From positions 868,001 to 932,000 of the forward strand of contig CAZILL010000001.1 in assembly GCA_964540105.1 (NCBI GenBank): a DNA stretch of 64,000 bases, read 5' to 3'. Below the pieces are notes generated by a model. It ran no database searches, had not been told where the DNA came from, and was given only the letters and a program-made list of their open reading frames with translations. This document shows positions 29,022 to 38,315 of the stretch, one piece after another; positions within the stretch are counted from its first letter, which is position 1; every line of letters starts with the position of its first letter. Both the position numbers and the translations under genes were made by a program. This DNA is from DATKJY01 sp964540105. GTDB lineage: Bacteria; Zixibacteria; MSB-5A5; GN15; FEB-12.

Positions 29022-29756
29022 GTGGAACGTCACCTCCAGAAACTCAGCTGGCTAACCTTTCGCGACCACGTCCCGTCTGTTATAGACACCGTCATCGTGC
29101 CGGTCGGCACGGTCGAAGCTCACGGTTCATCGTGTCTCGGCACTGATAATTTCATACCCGAGATCATCTCCGATGGAATCGCCGATCGGATCAACGCTCT
29201 CGTAGCCCCTACACTGAATTACGGTATAACCCGATCCCTCTACCGCTTCAATGGCGGGAGCACGATCTCCGAGCAGAACTATCGCGCGTTTACCCGCGAT
29301 ATCCTCGATTCCCTTGCCGACAACGGCTTTCGCAACGTGATCGTCATGAACGGCCACGGCGGCAATAATTCGGCGCTCAAGGCAGTGTCAGCCGATTTTC
29401 ACCGCGAACGAAAAGTCAATATCGCGGTCATCCATTGGTGGGAACTCTGCGCAGACATGACCGCGGAGTTCTTCGGTCACGCCGGCGGGCACGCCGGGAC
29501 TGACGAGACCGCCATGGTCCAGACCATCGACCCGAAACTGGCGGGGCAGGACCGCTATGATCCTAAGCTCGCGTGGTATTTTCGCCCCGGCGCCGACATC
29601 TATCCCGTCCCGGGTACGATTCTGCTTTACAAGGAGGGGGAAGGGTATCCGAACTTCGACCTTGACCAGGCGATGAAATATCGCTCCAGACTCATTGATG
29701 CCGTTGGAGAATTCGTCGCCACCGTTATCGATCGCTGGCGCGCTTTAGGACTGTGA
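29022..29756 (+). CDS. Creatininase family amidohydrolase
   Basis: The 244 residues carry the metal-binding hallmarks of the creatininase fold: 'PVGTVEAHG', 'GTDNFIPE', 'NGHGGNNSALKAV' and 'GGHAGTDETAMV'. Relatives include creatininase, mycofactocin peptidase MftE and the archaeal deformylase ArfB, so substrate cannot be read from sequence. Translation starts at a GTG that immediately follows the stop of the DUF2064 gene, with no gap, so the two proteins are surely co-produced. No mycofactocin precursor is visible nearby. Confidence 0.9.
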   Translation: MERHLQKLSWLTFRDHVPSVIDTVIVPVGTVEAHGSSCLGTDNFIPEIISDGIADRINALVAPTLNYGITRSLYRFNGGSTISEQNYRAFTRDILDSLADNGFRNVIVMNGHGGNNSALKAVSADFHRERKVNIAVIHWWELCADMTAEFFGHAGGHAGTDETAMVQTIDPKLAGQDRYDPKLAWYFRPGADIYPVPGTILLYKEGEGYPNFDLDQAMKYRSRLIDAVGEFVATVIDRWRALGL

Positions 29757-29760
29757 TCGT

Positions 29761-29776
29761 CCTCAGGTTACTGAGG
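29761..29776. terminator. Small hairpin between convergent genes
   Basis: CCTCAG, GTTA loop, CTGAGG, between the creatininase stop and the end of the convergent barrel gene. Short and without a clear T-run. Confidence 0.3.
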
Positions 29777-29809
29777 TTCGCGTCGTTCCCCGATTCTCAC
29801 TGCAGTAGA

Positions 29810-30658
29810 TTAGAAGTGGTCGATATACGTAATTCGCGCTTCACGCGAGAACGTTTCCGATTCACGACGATTGACGAACAGATCCTTGAAGATGACTTCC
29901 AGTTCGAGCTTATCCGTGAACAGCCACTTGAGCGACATGTTAAGATAGCCGCGCCCTTTGCCTGAAAAATTGACTGAATCCGTACTTGTTCGAATGCTGG
30001 TCGGGATATCACCCCGATCGTCGTTGAAGGCCGCGTCGTATTCGATCATAAAGGCCAGGTTGTAGTCAAAAGTCGCGTCGAAGCCGCCATAGAAATCGAC
30101 ATTGTTATCGTTGTCAATCTTCTTCTCATAGGAGTAGTTGAGTCCGACGTGCCATCCCGACGTCCACTTGTACAAGTACACGCTGCGGCTCGCGACTACG
30201 TAGAACCCGCGCGACTTGAACTGATAGCGCTGATACGTCTTGTTCCATCCGCCATCCCCCTGGGAACAGAAGCCGACCGAAATGGCCGGAAAGAACTCCA
30301 TCTCGTCCACCACCCGGAACTTGATGTTGAATTCGATGTCGGGATTCCAGACCGGCGATCGGCTCGACAACGCATACTCGGCTCCATATGAGAGACCAAT
30401 CAGTAGCCGGTTGGACAAGCCGATGTTCGTCGATCCCTGAGCCCCCCCATTCGGATAGAGCCGAACACCAATGTCATACTGCCCGCGTGGGAAAGTCCCT
30501 GCCGTCGGAAGATCGATCAGCATTCGAGGCGGAATATCGTAAAGAGTCGCTCCATTTTTGCTCCTGGTCCGCTCTGCTCGCTCCTTGTCAACGCCATGTG
30601 CGTTGCCGGCGGCAAAGGCCATGAGCGCTCCAATTACTACGATCGATAATCTGTTCAT
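29810..30658 (-). CDS. Outer-membrane beta-barrel protein, YjbH-like
   Basis: The 282-residue protein has a signal peptide (1-23, ending NAHG), many amphipathic alternating strands, and a C-terminal phenylalanine ('ARITYIDHF') expected of outer-membrane barrels. The N-terminal part 'PTAGTFPRGQYDIGVRLYPNG' and 'LIGLSYGAEY' recall the YjbH/YmcA group linked to exopolysaccharide genes, but I am not certain of the family. It is transcribed alone from its own promoter. Confidence 0.72.
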   Translation of the reverse strand: MNRLSIVVIGALMAFAAGNAHGVDKERAERTRSKNGATLYDIPPRMLIDLPTAGTFPRGQYDIGVRLYPNGGAQGSTNIGLSNRLLIGLSYGAEYALSSRSPVWNPDIEFNIKFRVVDEMEFFPAISVGFCSQGDGGWNKTYQRYQFKSRGFYVVASRSVYLYKWTSGWHVGLNYSYEKKIDNDNNVDFYGGFDATFDYNLAFMIEYDAAFNDDRGDIPTSIRTSTDSVNFSGKGRGYLNMSLKWLFTDKLELEVIFKDLFVNRRESETFSREARITYIDHF

Positions 30659-30704
30659 ATCATCTCACAATCTACTATGCTCGGACTCCTGAGCTATAGG
30701 TTGG

Positions 30705-30734
30705 AGTATAGACGACCTTGATTTTGCGAGTCAA
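30705..30734 (-). promoter_or_regulatory. Promoter of the beta-barrel gene
   Basis: On the minus strand TTGACT (30729-30734), an 18-base spacer and TATACT (30705-30710), about 46 bases before the ATG at 30658. Confidence 0.6.
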
Positions 30735-30777
30735 TCTAAAAACTGCCCCGGGGGGTAGATCCGTCGTATCGATATGA

Positions 30778-31620
30778 TCATCGTGGCAGCCCCAGCTGCT
30801 CACTGAAGCGACCCAACAGTGTCCTCGCCACTTGTCCGCCCGGAACCTTGATCGTCTGCGCATCGCACACAATTGCCGAAACGCCAATCACCAGCTTCAG
30901 TGAACTCGAAATGAACACTTCATCTGCCGTTGCCAGCGCGTCAATCGTCCCATCTCTCTCTGCGACTTCCAACCCCAGTATCCTCAGCTGTCGAATCGCC
31001 GCCGCACGCGTGACGCCGTCGAGGCATCCCGCGCTTAGCGGTGGTGTGAATACTCGCTTCCGCTTAACCCAAAACAGATTGGCGGACGTTACTTCCGCCA
31101 ATCGACCAGCCTCATTGAGAAGCAGGGCGTCGTCACACTTATGTGTCTGCGCTTCACGCAGCGCAGCCGCGTGAATGCTATATGAGAGCGTTTTGATCTG
31201 GCGGAAGATTGAGCGGTGGTCGACCCGCAGTCCGGATACGTACAAACGAAACGGTTTCGTCGGCAGTGTATGCGGAGAAACGTACACTATGACTTGAGGC
31301 TTTCCCGCCTTGCCCAGCCACCGCTCCGACTCCCCGCTCGTGACGGTCAGGCGCACTTTCTTGACTCTGTCCGGGTGAGCTTTGGTTGTCCGAAATAGCC
31401 AGCGTTCGAGTCTATCCCGATTGACCGGCACCGCAAGCTTGATAACTTTCGCCCCTCGATACAGTCGATCGAGGTGTTCATTCAGAAACAGCAGCCGATT
31501 GTCAATCCCGAGCATCGTTTCGAACAGCCCTTCGGCATAGAGAAAGGAGTTATCGTAGATGGAGATTCTTGCGTGCGTGTAGTTCACCAACCTTCCGTTG
31601 ATCGAGCTCACCGTATGCAT
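30778..31620 (-). CDS. pabC: Class IV aminotransferase, probably aminodeoxychorismate lyase
   Basis: A PLP enzyme of the BCAT/PabC fold, 280 residues. 'SFLYAEGLFETMLG' binds substrate and PLP, Lys143 in 'RQIKTLSYSIHAAA' is the Schiff-base lysine, and Glu176 in 'GRLAEVTSANLFWVK' is the PLP-ring contact. By sequence alone it could be a branched-chain or D-amino acid transaminase. The gene overlaps the end of pabB by 13 bases, and this pairing makes 4-amino-4-deoxychorismate lyase (p-aminobenzoate for folate) the best call. Confidence 0.88.
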   Translation of the reverse strand: MHTVSSINGRLVNYTHARISIYDNSFLYAEGLFETMLGIDNRLLFLNEHLDRLYRGAKVIKLAVPVNRDRLERWLFRTTKAHPDRVKKVRLTVTSGESERWLGKAGKPQVIVYVSPHTLPTKPFRLYVSGLRVDHRSIFRQIKTLSYSIHAAALREAQTHKCDDALLLNEAGRLAEVTSANLFWVKRKRVFTPPLSAGCLDGVTRAAAIRQLRILGLEVAERDGTIDALATADEVFISSSLKLVIGVSAIVCDAQTIKVPGGQVARTLLGRFSEQLGLPR

Positions 31621-32906
31621 GCCAGCTCCGTTTCCGGTACTCCCAGCGCCTTCAAGAGGGCGTAAGACTTGTCTATCATCTCAGAGTACTCAGCTTCCGG
31701 TTCGCTGTCAGCCACAATCCCACCCCCTGCCTGAACGTGATAGGCGCCGTCGTGACAGGTGATGGTCCGAATCGCAATGTTGAATTCGCACTGTTCGCGC
31801 GTTATGTATCCGACACATCCGGTGTAGATTCCTCTCGGCAGAGGTTCCAGGTTTTGTAGCAACTCGACGGCGCGACGTTTTGGTGCGCCGGTGATAGACC
31901 CTCCGGGAAGCAATGCTCGACAAATCTGCGAAAGAGGAAGGTCGGGCGCGATACGCGCCGAGATGTCACTCATGAGATGAATCACGGAAGCATACTTTTC
32001 GGTTCGAACCAGCGTATCAACCGACACGCTTCCGGTCTTCGCGATCTTTCCCAAGTCGTTTCTAAGCAGATCGACAATCATCAGGAGTTCGGCTCGATCC
32101 TTCTCCGAACTGAGCAATCGCCGGGTGGCACACTCATCTTCCCCTGGATTGAAGCCGCGGCGAATCGTCCCCTTGATCGGACTCGTTGTCAGGAAGTCCC
32201 CGCTACGGAAGAACATTCTCTCCGGTGACGACGACAAAACTTGCGTCGATCCCATGTTCAGGTACGCTGAGTAAGGAGCTGGATTCAATTGCCGAAGCCG
32301 CCGGTACACATCTATCGGTGACAAGTTGCTGTTCACATCGAATCTCGTCGTCAGATTTGCCTGATAAATGTCCCCTTCGCGGATATGCCTCTTCACCGAG
32401 TTCACGCGATCCAGATACTCCCCCCGAGTCAGGTTCGCACGTACTGACGACGAAGCGATTGTTGAGGCATTTGGCAGCGTGCCTCCGTCAGTTGTTAATT
32501 GGTTATCGCAGATTGCCGAGTCGTAGAGGAAGAAATGAAGATCAGGAATCCCCGATGGCCGCTTCGTGCTTTCGAGATCAAGGAACGAAAGCATGGCTTC
32601 GTAACTTATGAAGCCCGCCGCAAATAATCCGTCCTTCTGAACGGACTCATCGATATAGTCAATGGCTTCTGCAATTGACGCCTGATACACGCTCGTGGAA
32701 CTGCGGCTTGTTACACGGTACTCTAGCCCATGATTGACAATCTCGCTTATCGGTCGATAGGCGACAAATGAATGGTGAGAACGCGTCGCAGATGGCATCG
32801 ACGAATCGAGCCACACGAACCCCTTTTCGTGAGCGGATTGCTCGAACAGAGTCGGCAACAGGCTGCTCGAAGGCGCTGGTCTCTTCGCGAAACTCGGTGT
32901 GGTCAT
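31608..32906 (-). CDS. pabB: Aminodeoxychorismate synthase component I
   Basis: Converts chorismate and ammonia to 4-amino-4-deoxychorismate in folate synthesis. The chorismate-binding domain is complete: 'REGDIYQANLTTRF', 'SSSPERMFFRSGDFLTTSPI', 'KGTIRRGF', 'IVDLLRNDLGKI', 'GGSITGAPKRRAVELL' and 'QAGGGIVADSEPEAEYSEM'. The ATG at 32906 gives 432 residues; an in-frame TTG at 32945 is part of a TTGACA hexamer and more likely a -35 box than a start. A glutaminase partner (pabA) is not in the window. It overlaps pabC. Confidence 0.94.
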   Translation of the reverse strand: MTTPSFAKRPAPSSSLLPTLFEQSAHEKGFVWLDSSMPSATRSHHSFVAYRPISEIVNHGLEYRVTSRSSTSVYQASIAEAIDYIDESVQKDGLFAAGFISYEAMLSFLDLESTKRPSGIPDLHFFLYDSAICDNQLTTDGGTLPNASTIASSSVRANLTRGEYLDRVNSVKRHIREGDIYQANLTTRFDVNSNLSPIDVYRRLRQLNPAPYSAYLNMGSTQVLSSSPERMFFRSGDFLTTSPIKGTIRRGFNPGEDECATRRLLSSEKDRAELLMIVDLLRNDLGKIAKTGSVSVDTLVRTEKYASVIHLMSDISARIAPDLPLSQICRALLPGGSITGAPKRRAVELLQNLEPLPRGIYTGCVGYITREQCEFNIAIRTITCHDGAYHVQAGGGIVADSEPEAEYSEMIDKSYALLKALGVPETELACIR

Positions 32907-32914
32907 ATGTTCGA

Positions 32915-32945
32915 TATAAAGTACCCCGCGCCCATGCGATGTCAA
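32915..32945 (-). promoter_or_regulatory. Promoter of pabB-pabC
   Basis: On the minus strand a perfect TTGACA (32940-32945) with candidate -10 boxes TACTTT (16-base spacer) or TTTATA (32915-32920, 19-base spacer). The ATG at 32906 is only 8-11 bases downstream, so the leader is minimal. Confidence 0.45.
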
Positions 32946-32953
32946 GCGGATCG

Positions 32954-32983
32954 TTGACTTCAGCCCTCGGTTCTCGGTAGATT
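32954..32983 (+). promoter_or_regulatory. Promoter of the DUF401 gene (leaderless geometry)
   Basis: TTGACT (32954-32959), an 18-base spacer and TAGATT (32978-32983), followed after five bases by the ATG at 32989. It is back-to-back with the pabB promoter. Confidence 0.55.
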
Positions 32984-32988
32984 ACCCA

Positions 32989-34203
32989 ATGGACGGACTC
33001 AAGCTTCTCGCAGTACTCCTTGCTATTATCTTTGCCCTTCGTAAGAAGTTGCCGGTCGGAATCACATTGTTCTGCGCCGGTCTCCTGACCGCAATTTTGT
33101 ATCAAATCGCCCCAGCTATGCTCCTGGAGGGGTATTGGAATCTGTTACGCTCAGGGCGATTCCTCTCGCTCACTGCTGTTATTATGCTCATTACAATGTT
33201 AGGCCGACTCCTCAAAGAACTAGGGTATCTGGAGCGACTGGCACAATCGTGCCGCCACCTCTATGGTGGCCGACGAACAGCGGTTGCGATTTTACCATTC
33301 CTGATCGGGCTTATGCCCATGCCCGGCGGTGCCCTTCTGTCGGCTCCGCTCGTCAATGATGTTCTGAAGGACAAGAAGTACACGCCTGAGTTCAGGACTG
33401 TCTCCAATTATTGGTTTCGCCATCTCGTGGAGTTCTTCTGGCCGGTCTATCCGGGAATCATCCTGACTGAAGGGATCACCGGACTTGCCATGGGAAAAGT
33501 CGCCCTCCTGCAATTTCCCCTTTCCCTCTTCATGCTGGCTGTCGGGGCCTATTTCTATTCCCGCCGCATTGACAAAGAGGATGGGAAGACAGTGCGCGTG
33601 TGGCATTCTCTCTCCGGCATCGTCGGAAGCATTTGGCCAATCGCCGGCGCCATAGCCATCTTCGCGGTCTTTAGAATCGACCTGTCTCTGGCTGTGCTAA
33701 CAGCGATGCTCCTGCTGATCATCTTTGTTCGTCCTCACAAGAACGCCATCTGGTCTTCCGCGAAGTCTGGGTTGTCGTATAAGTTGATCTTCCTGATGTT
33801 CGGCACGCTCTCGTTTCAGACCGTTCTTGAGCTTTCAGGGGCTATCAGATCGATCCCTGCTCTTGCGACTACCTATCATTTCCCGCCTGAGTTATTGATC
33901 GTATTTGTTTGCTTTACACTCGGCATACTGACCGGCATGGTGGCCGCGTATGTCGGAATGGGATACACACTTCTGGCTGGATTCATGTACCAACCAACGA
34001 TCATGCCCGGCCACATTCTGCTGGGGTATCTGAGCGGATATATCGGCATGTTGTTGTCCCCGACTCATTTGTGTCTGATCTTGACCAATGAGTACTTCGG
34101 GAGCAACCTTTCTTTGGTCTACCGAAGGATCGCTTTACCGGTGATACTGCTTGGGCTGTTTGGGTTTCTTCTGTCGAGAAGTCCCTGGATCGGTCTCTTC
34201 TGA
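32989..34203 (+). CDS. DUF401 family integral membrane protein
   Basis: A 404-residue permease-like protein with about ten hydrophobic helices. The DUF401 signatures are 'LIGLMPMPGGALLSAPLV' and 'NYWFRHLVEFFWPVYPG', with a matching second half ('GMVAAYVGMGYTLLAG', 'GYIGMLLSPTHLCLILT') that suggests an internally duplicated transporter of the ArsB/CitM type. The substrate is unknown. It is divergent from pabB-pabC. No ribosome site is visible, in keeping with the promoter placed directly before the ATG. Confidence 0.9.
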   Translation: MDGLKLLAVLLAIIFALRKKLPVGITLFCAGLLTAILYQIAPAMLLEGYWNLLRSGRFLSLTAVIMLITMLGRLLKELGYLERLAQSCRHLYGGRRTAVAILPFLIGLMPMPGGALLSAPLVNDVLKDKKYTPEFRTVSNYWFRHLVEFFWPVYPGIILTEGITGLAMGKVALLQFPLSLFMLAVGAYFYSRRIDKEDGKTVRVWHSLSGIVGSIWPIAGAIAIFAVFRIDLSLAVLTAMLLLIIFVRPHKNAIWSSAKSGLSYKLIFLMFGTLSFQTVLELSGAIRSIPALATTYHFPPELLIVFVCFTLGILTGMVAAYVGMGYTLLAGFMYQPTIMPGHILLGYLSGYIGMLLSPTHLCLILTNEYFGSNLSLVYRRIALPVILLGLFGFLLSRSPWIGLF

Positions 34204-34237
34204 CTTCGTCGTCGACCGCATCGGTTGGAAAAAACGC

Positions 34238-34266
34238 TTGCAAGAGCGGGCTTGGGCGTCTATATT
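34238..34266 (+). promoter_or_regulatory. Promoter P1 of the 1241-residue secreted protein
   Basis: TTGCAA (34238-34243), a 17-base spacer and TATATT (34261-34266). Confidence 0.6.
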
Positions 34267-34303
34267 ACCGTGAGATAAGCGGGAGGAAAGTCAAATCGCT
34301 TTA

Positions 34304-34331
34304 TTGAGTGCATTGCGCGACTGAATATTAT
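34304..34331 (+). promoter_or_regulatory. Promoter P2 of the 1241-residue secreted protein
   Basis: TTGAGT (34304-34309), a 16-base spacer and TATTAT (34326-34331). A perfect inverted repeat, CAGATT-CACA-AATCTG (34365-34380), follows in the leader and could be an operator or an RNA hairpin. Confidence 0.45.
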
Positions 34332-34453
34332 GGGGATGTACACGTCTATAATGAATGACTAACACAGATTCACAAATCTGAATTCATAGAGATGACACAC
34401 AGTGAGTTGTCAAGTTTGCTTACAATGTACATAGAACAGCGGAGGAATGGAAC

Positions 34454-37400
34454 ATGAAACGTTATGCGCGGTTCATGCTGGCACTGTTGCTGGCGGTAGT
34501 TTTGGGAAGTCTGGCGCAGGCTGCGCCGTGGGACAAGGGGTTCATCACTATTGACCAAATTCAGGGACTTGCCCACGGCGATTCCGTCCTGCCGGGCAGC
34601 GACCTTCGGTTCATTCTGCGGTACAGGCTTGACAGTATCAACAGTGTCGGGATCAGTAATGGTTTCAGGATATACAGTCCAGACGGCGCCACCTGGGACA
34701 GCACCAGGGCTGACTCTCTCGGATATCGTCCCGGCGATCCTACCCCCGGGGTAGCGATTCTCGGCAAGACGCAGTTTGATCTAGGCCTGAGTATAGGAAG
34801 TTATGGCGCAGACGGCGTGGCTTCAGACACAGTCGGATTTTTGGGACTTAAGTTCACCGCCATCGGCCTCAAAGGCCCCTTTAACGATACAGTGTTCTCT
34901 ATGACTGTCTACGGAATCAGTCAGGCGTCGACTGGCAGAACGATCTGCATTGACTCTTCGTGGTTCCCTCCGGGAGGGACCTGGAAGTGGGCGAGTACCG
35001 GCGCTTTCAGCCGATTCGCGACCTGGAATATGACCCCTCGCTGCTTCCGGATCAAGGGAAATGCGCCCGACACTGTGGTCCATCGCAGCATCACGTTCGA
35101 CCATGTGCAGGGCACATCGGCCGGGGATACTGTTGCGGTCGGGAGCAGCCTTCGTTTTGTGCTTCGCTACCGAAACGACAGCACCAAAGGAGTCGGGATC
35201 AGCAACGGGTTCCGCGTGTTTAGTCCGGACGGAGCGATCTGGGACAGCACGATTGCCGACACACTGGGCTGGCGGCCCGGGGATGCAACCCCTGGGAAAG
35301 CGATTCTCGGCCGGGCACAATTCGATATCGTAAGCGCCATTACCCGATACAGCTCTGACGGGATGGGGGCAGACACGATTGGACTCCTGGGAGCGATGTT
35401 CCAGGCGACCGGCTTACCTGGTGGTTTCAATGATACGGCGTATGCCATCACAGCGCTGAACATTCGCGCCGGCTCTGAAGGAAAGCATATCTGCATTGAT
35501 TCGTCCTGGTTCCGACCGGGAGGGACATGGAAGTGGGCGGGCACCGCTGGGTTCAATCGATTCCCAGAGTGGAGTGGCCTTCGATGCTATCTCATCAAAG
35601 CCAGGTCAGTAGACTCGGGCGGACGGCAGGAGATTGTGGTAGATCACGTGCAAGGTGCTGAGCTGGGGGATTCTGTCAGCGTCGGGAGCAGTTTGCGCTT
35701 TGTTCTTCGCTACCGGAACGACAGCACCAGCGGGCATTCGATGAGCAACGGATTCCGTATCTACAGCCCTGACGGAGCCCTGTGGGATAGCACCACAGGG
35801 GACTCGCTCGGCTGGAGACCGACAGACCCGACTCCCGGTGTCGCCATTCTGGGGAGGACCCAGTTCGATCTGGGCAGTTTCATCGGCAGGTACAGCGCCG
35901 ACGGCTCTAACGCGGACACCATCGCGATCGCTGGCGTCAGAAACTTCGCCTCTGGCCTTCCGACAATGTTCAACGACACGGCCTATGCAATAACTGCTTT
36001 CAATATTCATGCTGGGTCAGAGGGGAAACGAATCTGTATCGACTCGTCATGGTTCCGGCCGGGAGGGACCTGGGTGTGGGCAGGTTCGGGAGGACTCAAA
36101 CGCTACCCGGGTTGGATCGGGTCTCGCTGCTATTACATTATACCCCGACAGTATGATTCAACCCCACAGCGCGCGATTGTGGTTGATCATGTAGAAGGAG
36201 CATCGGCAGGGGATAGCGTTGCGGTAGGAAAGACCCTTCGTTTTGTCCTTCGCTACGTGAACGACAGCGCCGAGAGCTTCTACGGGATCAGCAACGGATT
36301 TCGAGTTTACAGTCCGGACGGTGCCACGTGGGACAGCACGAGTGGCGATTCTCTCGGCTGGAGACCGACAGACCCTTCGCCCGGTGTAGCCATTTTGGGG
36401 AAGGCTCAGTTCGATCTTGTCAGCATCATAGGCAAGTACAGCGCTGACGGCATGAATGCCGACACCATCCTTTTCGCAGGGGCGAAGAACGTTGGTGCCG
36501 GCCTTTCGAGAGGATTCAATGATACTGCCTATGCGATTTCAGCCTTCAACATTCACGCCGGATCGGAGGGAAAGCGGATCTGCATCGACTCGTCCTTTGT
36601 TCGACCTGCGGCGCGATGGATGTGGGCAGGTTATAGCGGCATCAATCGCTATCCAGAGTGGATCGGCACAAAATGCTACTACATCAAAGGTCCCGAGCGT
36701 CGCCATGTCACCCCGACTGATGAATGGATCAGCTTGTACTGCGACTCAGCCAGATTCAACGGCAGAGTCCTGCGCTTGGGGTCGGTGATTTCAGTTCTTG
36801 ACCCCGACGGCGTCGTTTGCGGAGAGGGTACTGTCGGTTCGCACGGTTCGTACGGATTCCTGAATGTCTATCACGACGACTTGCTCACTCCCAACATCGA
36901 CGAGGGTGCACGACCGGGTGACAAGTTGAGCTTTAGGATCGACGGCGAGCCTGTATTCAGCGATCGTCCTGTCTTCTGGACCATGAACGGGGATCGCGTA
37001 CCGGTCTGCTGGTTCTCCACACAACGCTGTATTCCGCTTCGGACCGGTTGGAACCTGATCTCCTGGAATGTCGACACCCCGATTGACAGCGTAGCCGTTC
37101 TCGCTGCAGAGATTATGCCCAATGTTGAGGTGATTCTTGGCTTTGAAGGGGAAGGACTCACCTACGATCCGAAACTGCCGCTGCACTCGACCCTGAGGCG
37201 CGCCGACCATCTGCACGGTTTCTGGTTCAAGATGAAGCAGTACGACACCCTCTGTGTTTCCGGACCGAAGGTACCGGTTGGATCGCCAATAGACCTCGAG
37301 GAGGGGTGGAACCTCGCCAGTTATCTTCCCGATGTGACCATGACTCCGGCGCAGGCTCTGGCTTCGATCAGCCGCGATCTCCTGTTTGTGTACGGTTTCG

Positions 37401-38179
37401 ACGCGTACGGACATACGGCGTTCACTCCGACAACCCCGACGTTCAATACGCTCGACTCAATGCATACGCTGTTGGGGTACTGGATGAAAGTCTCGCGCAA
37501 TACTACTCTCATGTATCCCGGCGGACCGATGGTAGCGTCAGCTCTGAAACCCCCCACCAATTCCAAGCCGAAACTTCCGTTTGTACCGACCATGAACTGG
37601 GTCAATGCTTACGCTCATGAATTGACTCTTGATGGAGCCATGGTGCCGAGTGGCACCAGAGTCATTGCCCGGTCGGTGAAGTCCGGCGCGATCGTTGGCG
37701 CAGGGACTGTCGGCGATAACGGCACGTTTGGATTCATGCCGGTCTATGGCACTGATATGTCCGAAGGTGCGCAGAGTACCGCGGTTGGTTCGGGTGAGAA
37801 ATTTACGTTCGAGGTTGGCGATGTCGCGACAACCGAGACCTTCACCTGGACCGGCACTGGCGACAACGTCGAGTTGACCAACCTGACGGCGAAAGCCGGA
37901 GGGTCGGGAAATCTACCGGCAAGCTTCTGGCTGGCTCAGAACTACCCGAATCCGTTCAATCCCAAGACGACCATTCAGTTTGGTCTGCCGAGCGCCTCGG
38001 ATTACACGCTTGTGATCTTTAACGTCACCGGCCAAAGGGTCGCGGAGTTTACTGGATCGGCCGAGGCCGGAACCAACAGCGTTGTCTGGGATGCGACTTC
38101 GTTCGCTTCGGGCATCTACTTCTACCGTTTGAATGCCGGCAGCTCGACTGCGACGAAGAAGATGCTGCTGCTGAAGTGA
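34454..38179 (+). CDS. Large secreted repeat protein with type IX sorting domain
   Basis: A 1241-residue protein with GGAGG eight bases before the ATG and a signal peptide of about 23 residues (ending LAQA). Four repeats of 181-182 residues follow (codons about 31-747), each with 'DHVQG', 'LRFVLRYRNDS', 'SNGFRxYSPDGA.WDST', 'GWRPxDPTPG', 'FNDTAYAITAFNI' and 'ICIDSSWFRPGGTW'. Then come two related modules ('VCGEGTVGSHGSYGFLNVY' and 'VGAGTVGDNGTFGFMPVY') around a 'GWNLISWN' region, and a FlgD-like C-terminal sorting domain ('LAQNYPNPFNPKTTIQF' to KMLLLK). Likely a surface-exposed or released protein; function unknown. Confidence 0.9.
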   Translation: MKRYARFMLALLLAVVLGSLAQAAPWDKGFITIDQIQGLAHGDSVLPGSDLRFILRYRLDSINSVGISNGFRIYSPDGATWDSTRADSLGYRPGDPTPGVAILGKTQFDLGLSIGSYGADGVASDTVGFLGLKFTAIGLKGPFNDTVFSMTVYGISQASTGRTICIDSSWFPPGGTWKWASTGAFSRFATWNMTPRCFRIKGNAPDTVVHRSITFDHVQGTSAGDTVAVGSSLRFVLRYRNDSTKGVGISNGFRVFSPDGAIWDSTIADTLGWRPGDATPGKAILGRAQFDIVSAITRYSSDGMGADTIGLLGAMFQATGLPGGFNDTAYAITALNIRAGSEGKHICIDSSWFRPGGTWKWAGTAGFNRFPEWSGLRCYLIKARSVDSGGRQEIVVDHVQGAELGDSVSVGSSLRFVLRYRNDSTSGHSMSNGFRIYSPDGALWDSTTGDSLGWRPTDPTPGVAILGRTQFDLGSFIGRYSADGSNADTIAIAGVRNFASGLPTMFNDTAYAITAFNIHAGSEGKRICIDSSWFRPGGTWVWAGSGGLKRYPGWIGSRCYYIIPRQYDSTPQRAIVVDHVEGASAGDSVAVGKTLRFVLRYVNDSAESFYGISNGFRVYSPDGATWDSTSGDSLGWRPTDPSPGVAILGKAQFDLVSIIGKYSADGMNADTILFAGAKNVGAGLSRGFNDTAYAISAFNIHAGSEGKRICIDSSFVRPAARWMWAGYSGINRYPEWIGTKCYYIKGPERRHVTPTDEWISLYCDSARFNGRVLRLGSVISVLDPDGVVCGEGTVGSHGSYGFLNVYHDDLLTPNIDEGARPGDKLSFRIDGEPVFSDRPVFWTMNGDRVPVCWFSTQRCIPLRTGWNLISWNVDTPIDSVAVLAAEIMPNVEVILGFEGEGLTYDPKLPLHSTLRRADHLHGFWFKMKQYDTLCVSGPKVPVGSPIDLEEGWNLASYLPDVTMTPAQALASISRDLLFVYGFDAYGHTAFTPTTPTFNTLDSMHTLLGYWMKVSRNTTLMYPGGPMVASALKPPTNSKPKLPFVPTMNWVNAYAHELTLDGAMVPSGTRVIARSVKSGAIVGAGTVGDNGTFGFMPVYGTDMSEGAQSTAVGSGEKFTFEVGDVATTETFTWTGTGDNVELTNLTAKAGGSGNLPASFWLAQNYPNPFNPKTTIQFGLPSASDYTLVIFNVTGQRVAEFTGSAEAGTNSVVWDATSFASGIYFYRLNAGSSTATKKMLLLK
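34544..36694 (+). repeat. Four in-frame tandem repeats of about 543 bp
   Basis: Equivalent codons (the ITxDxxQG strand) start at 34544, 35090, 35633 and 36176, giving periods of 546, 543 and 543 bases. Long stretches of identical or near-identical DNA between copies 2, 3 and 4 indicate recent duplication. Confidence 0.88.
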
Positions 38180-38226
38180 TGATAGCTGTTCGACTCCACC
38201 GTGGAGCTTAGGGAAGCGAGTATCCG

Positions 38227-38264
38227 GCGGGTCTGACGATCATAGTCAGACCCGCTGGTGTTTT
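38227..38264 (+). terminator. Rho-independent terminator
   Basis: An 11-bp perfect stem, GCGGGTCTGAC (38227-38237) with GTCAGACCCGC (38245-38255), a seven-base loop and TGGTGTTTT, 48 bases after the stop of the secreted repeat protein. Confidence 0.85.
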
Positions 38265-38315
38265 GAGTCATGCAAGGTACCCTGCGCGGACATTGGCCCA
38301 ATGCTGGTATTGTCG

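Noticed and set aside
32907..32945. A 13-residue N-terminal extension of PabB from a TTG start
   Set aside because: The TTG is part of TTGACA, a perfect -35 box, and PabB homologues do not need the extension.
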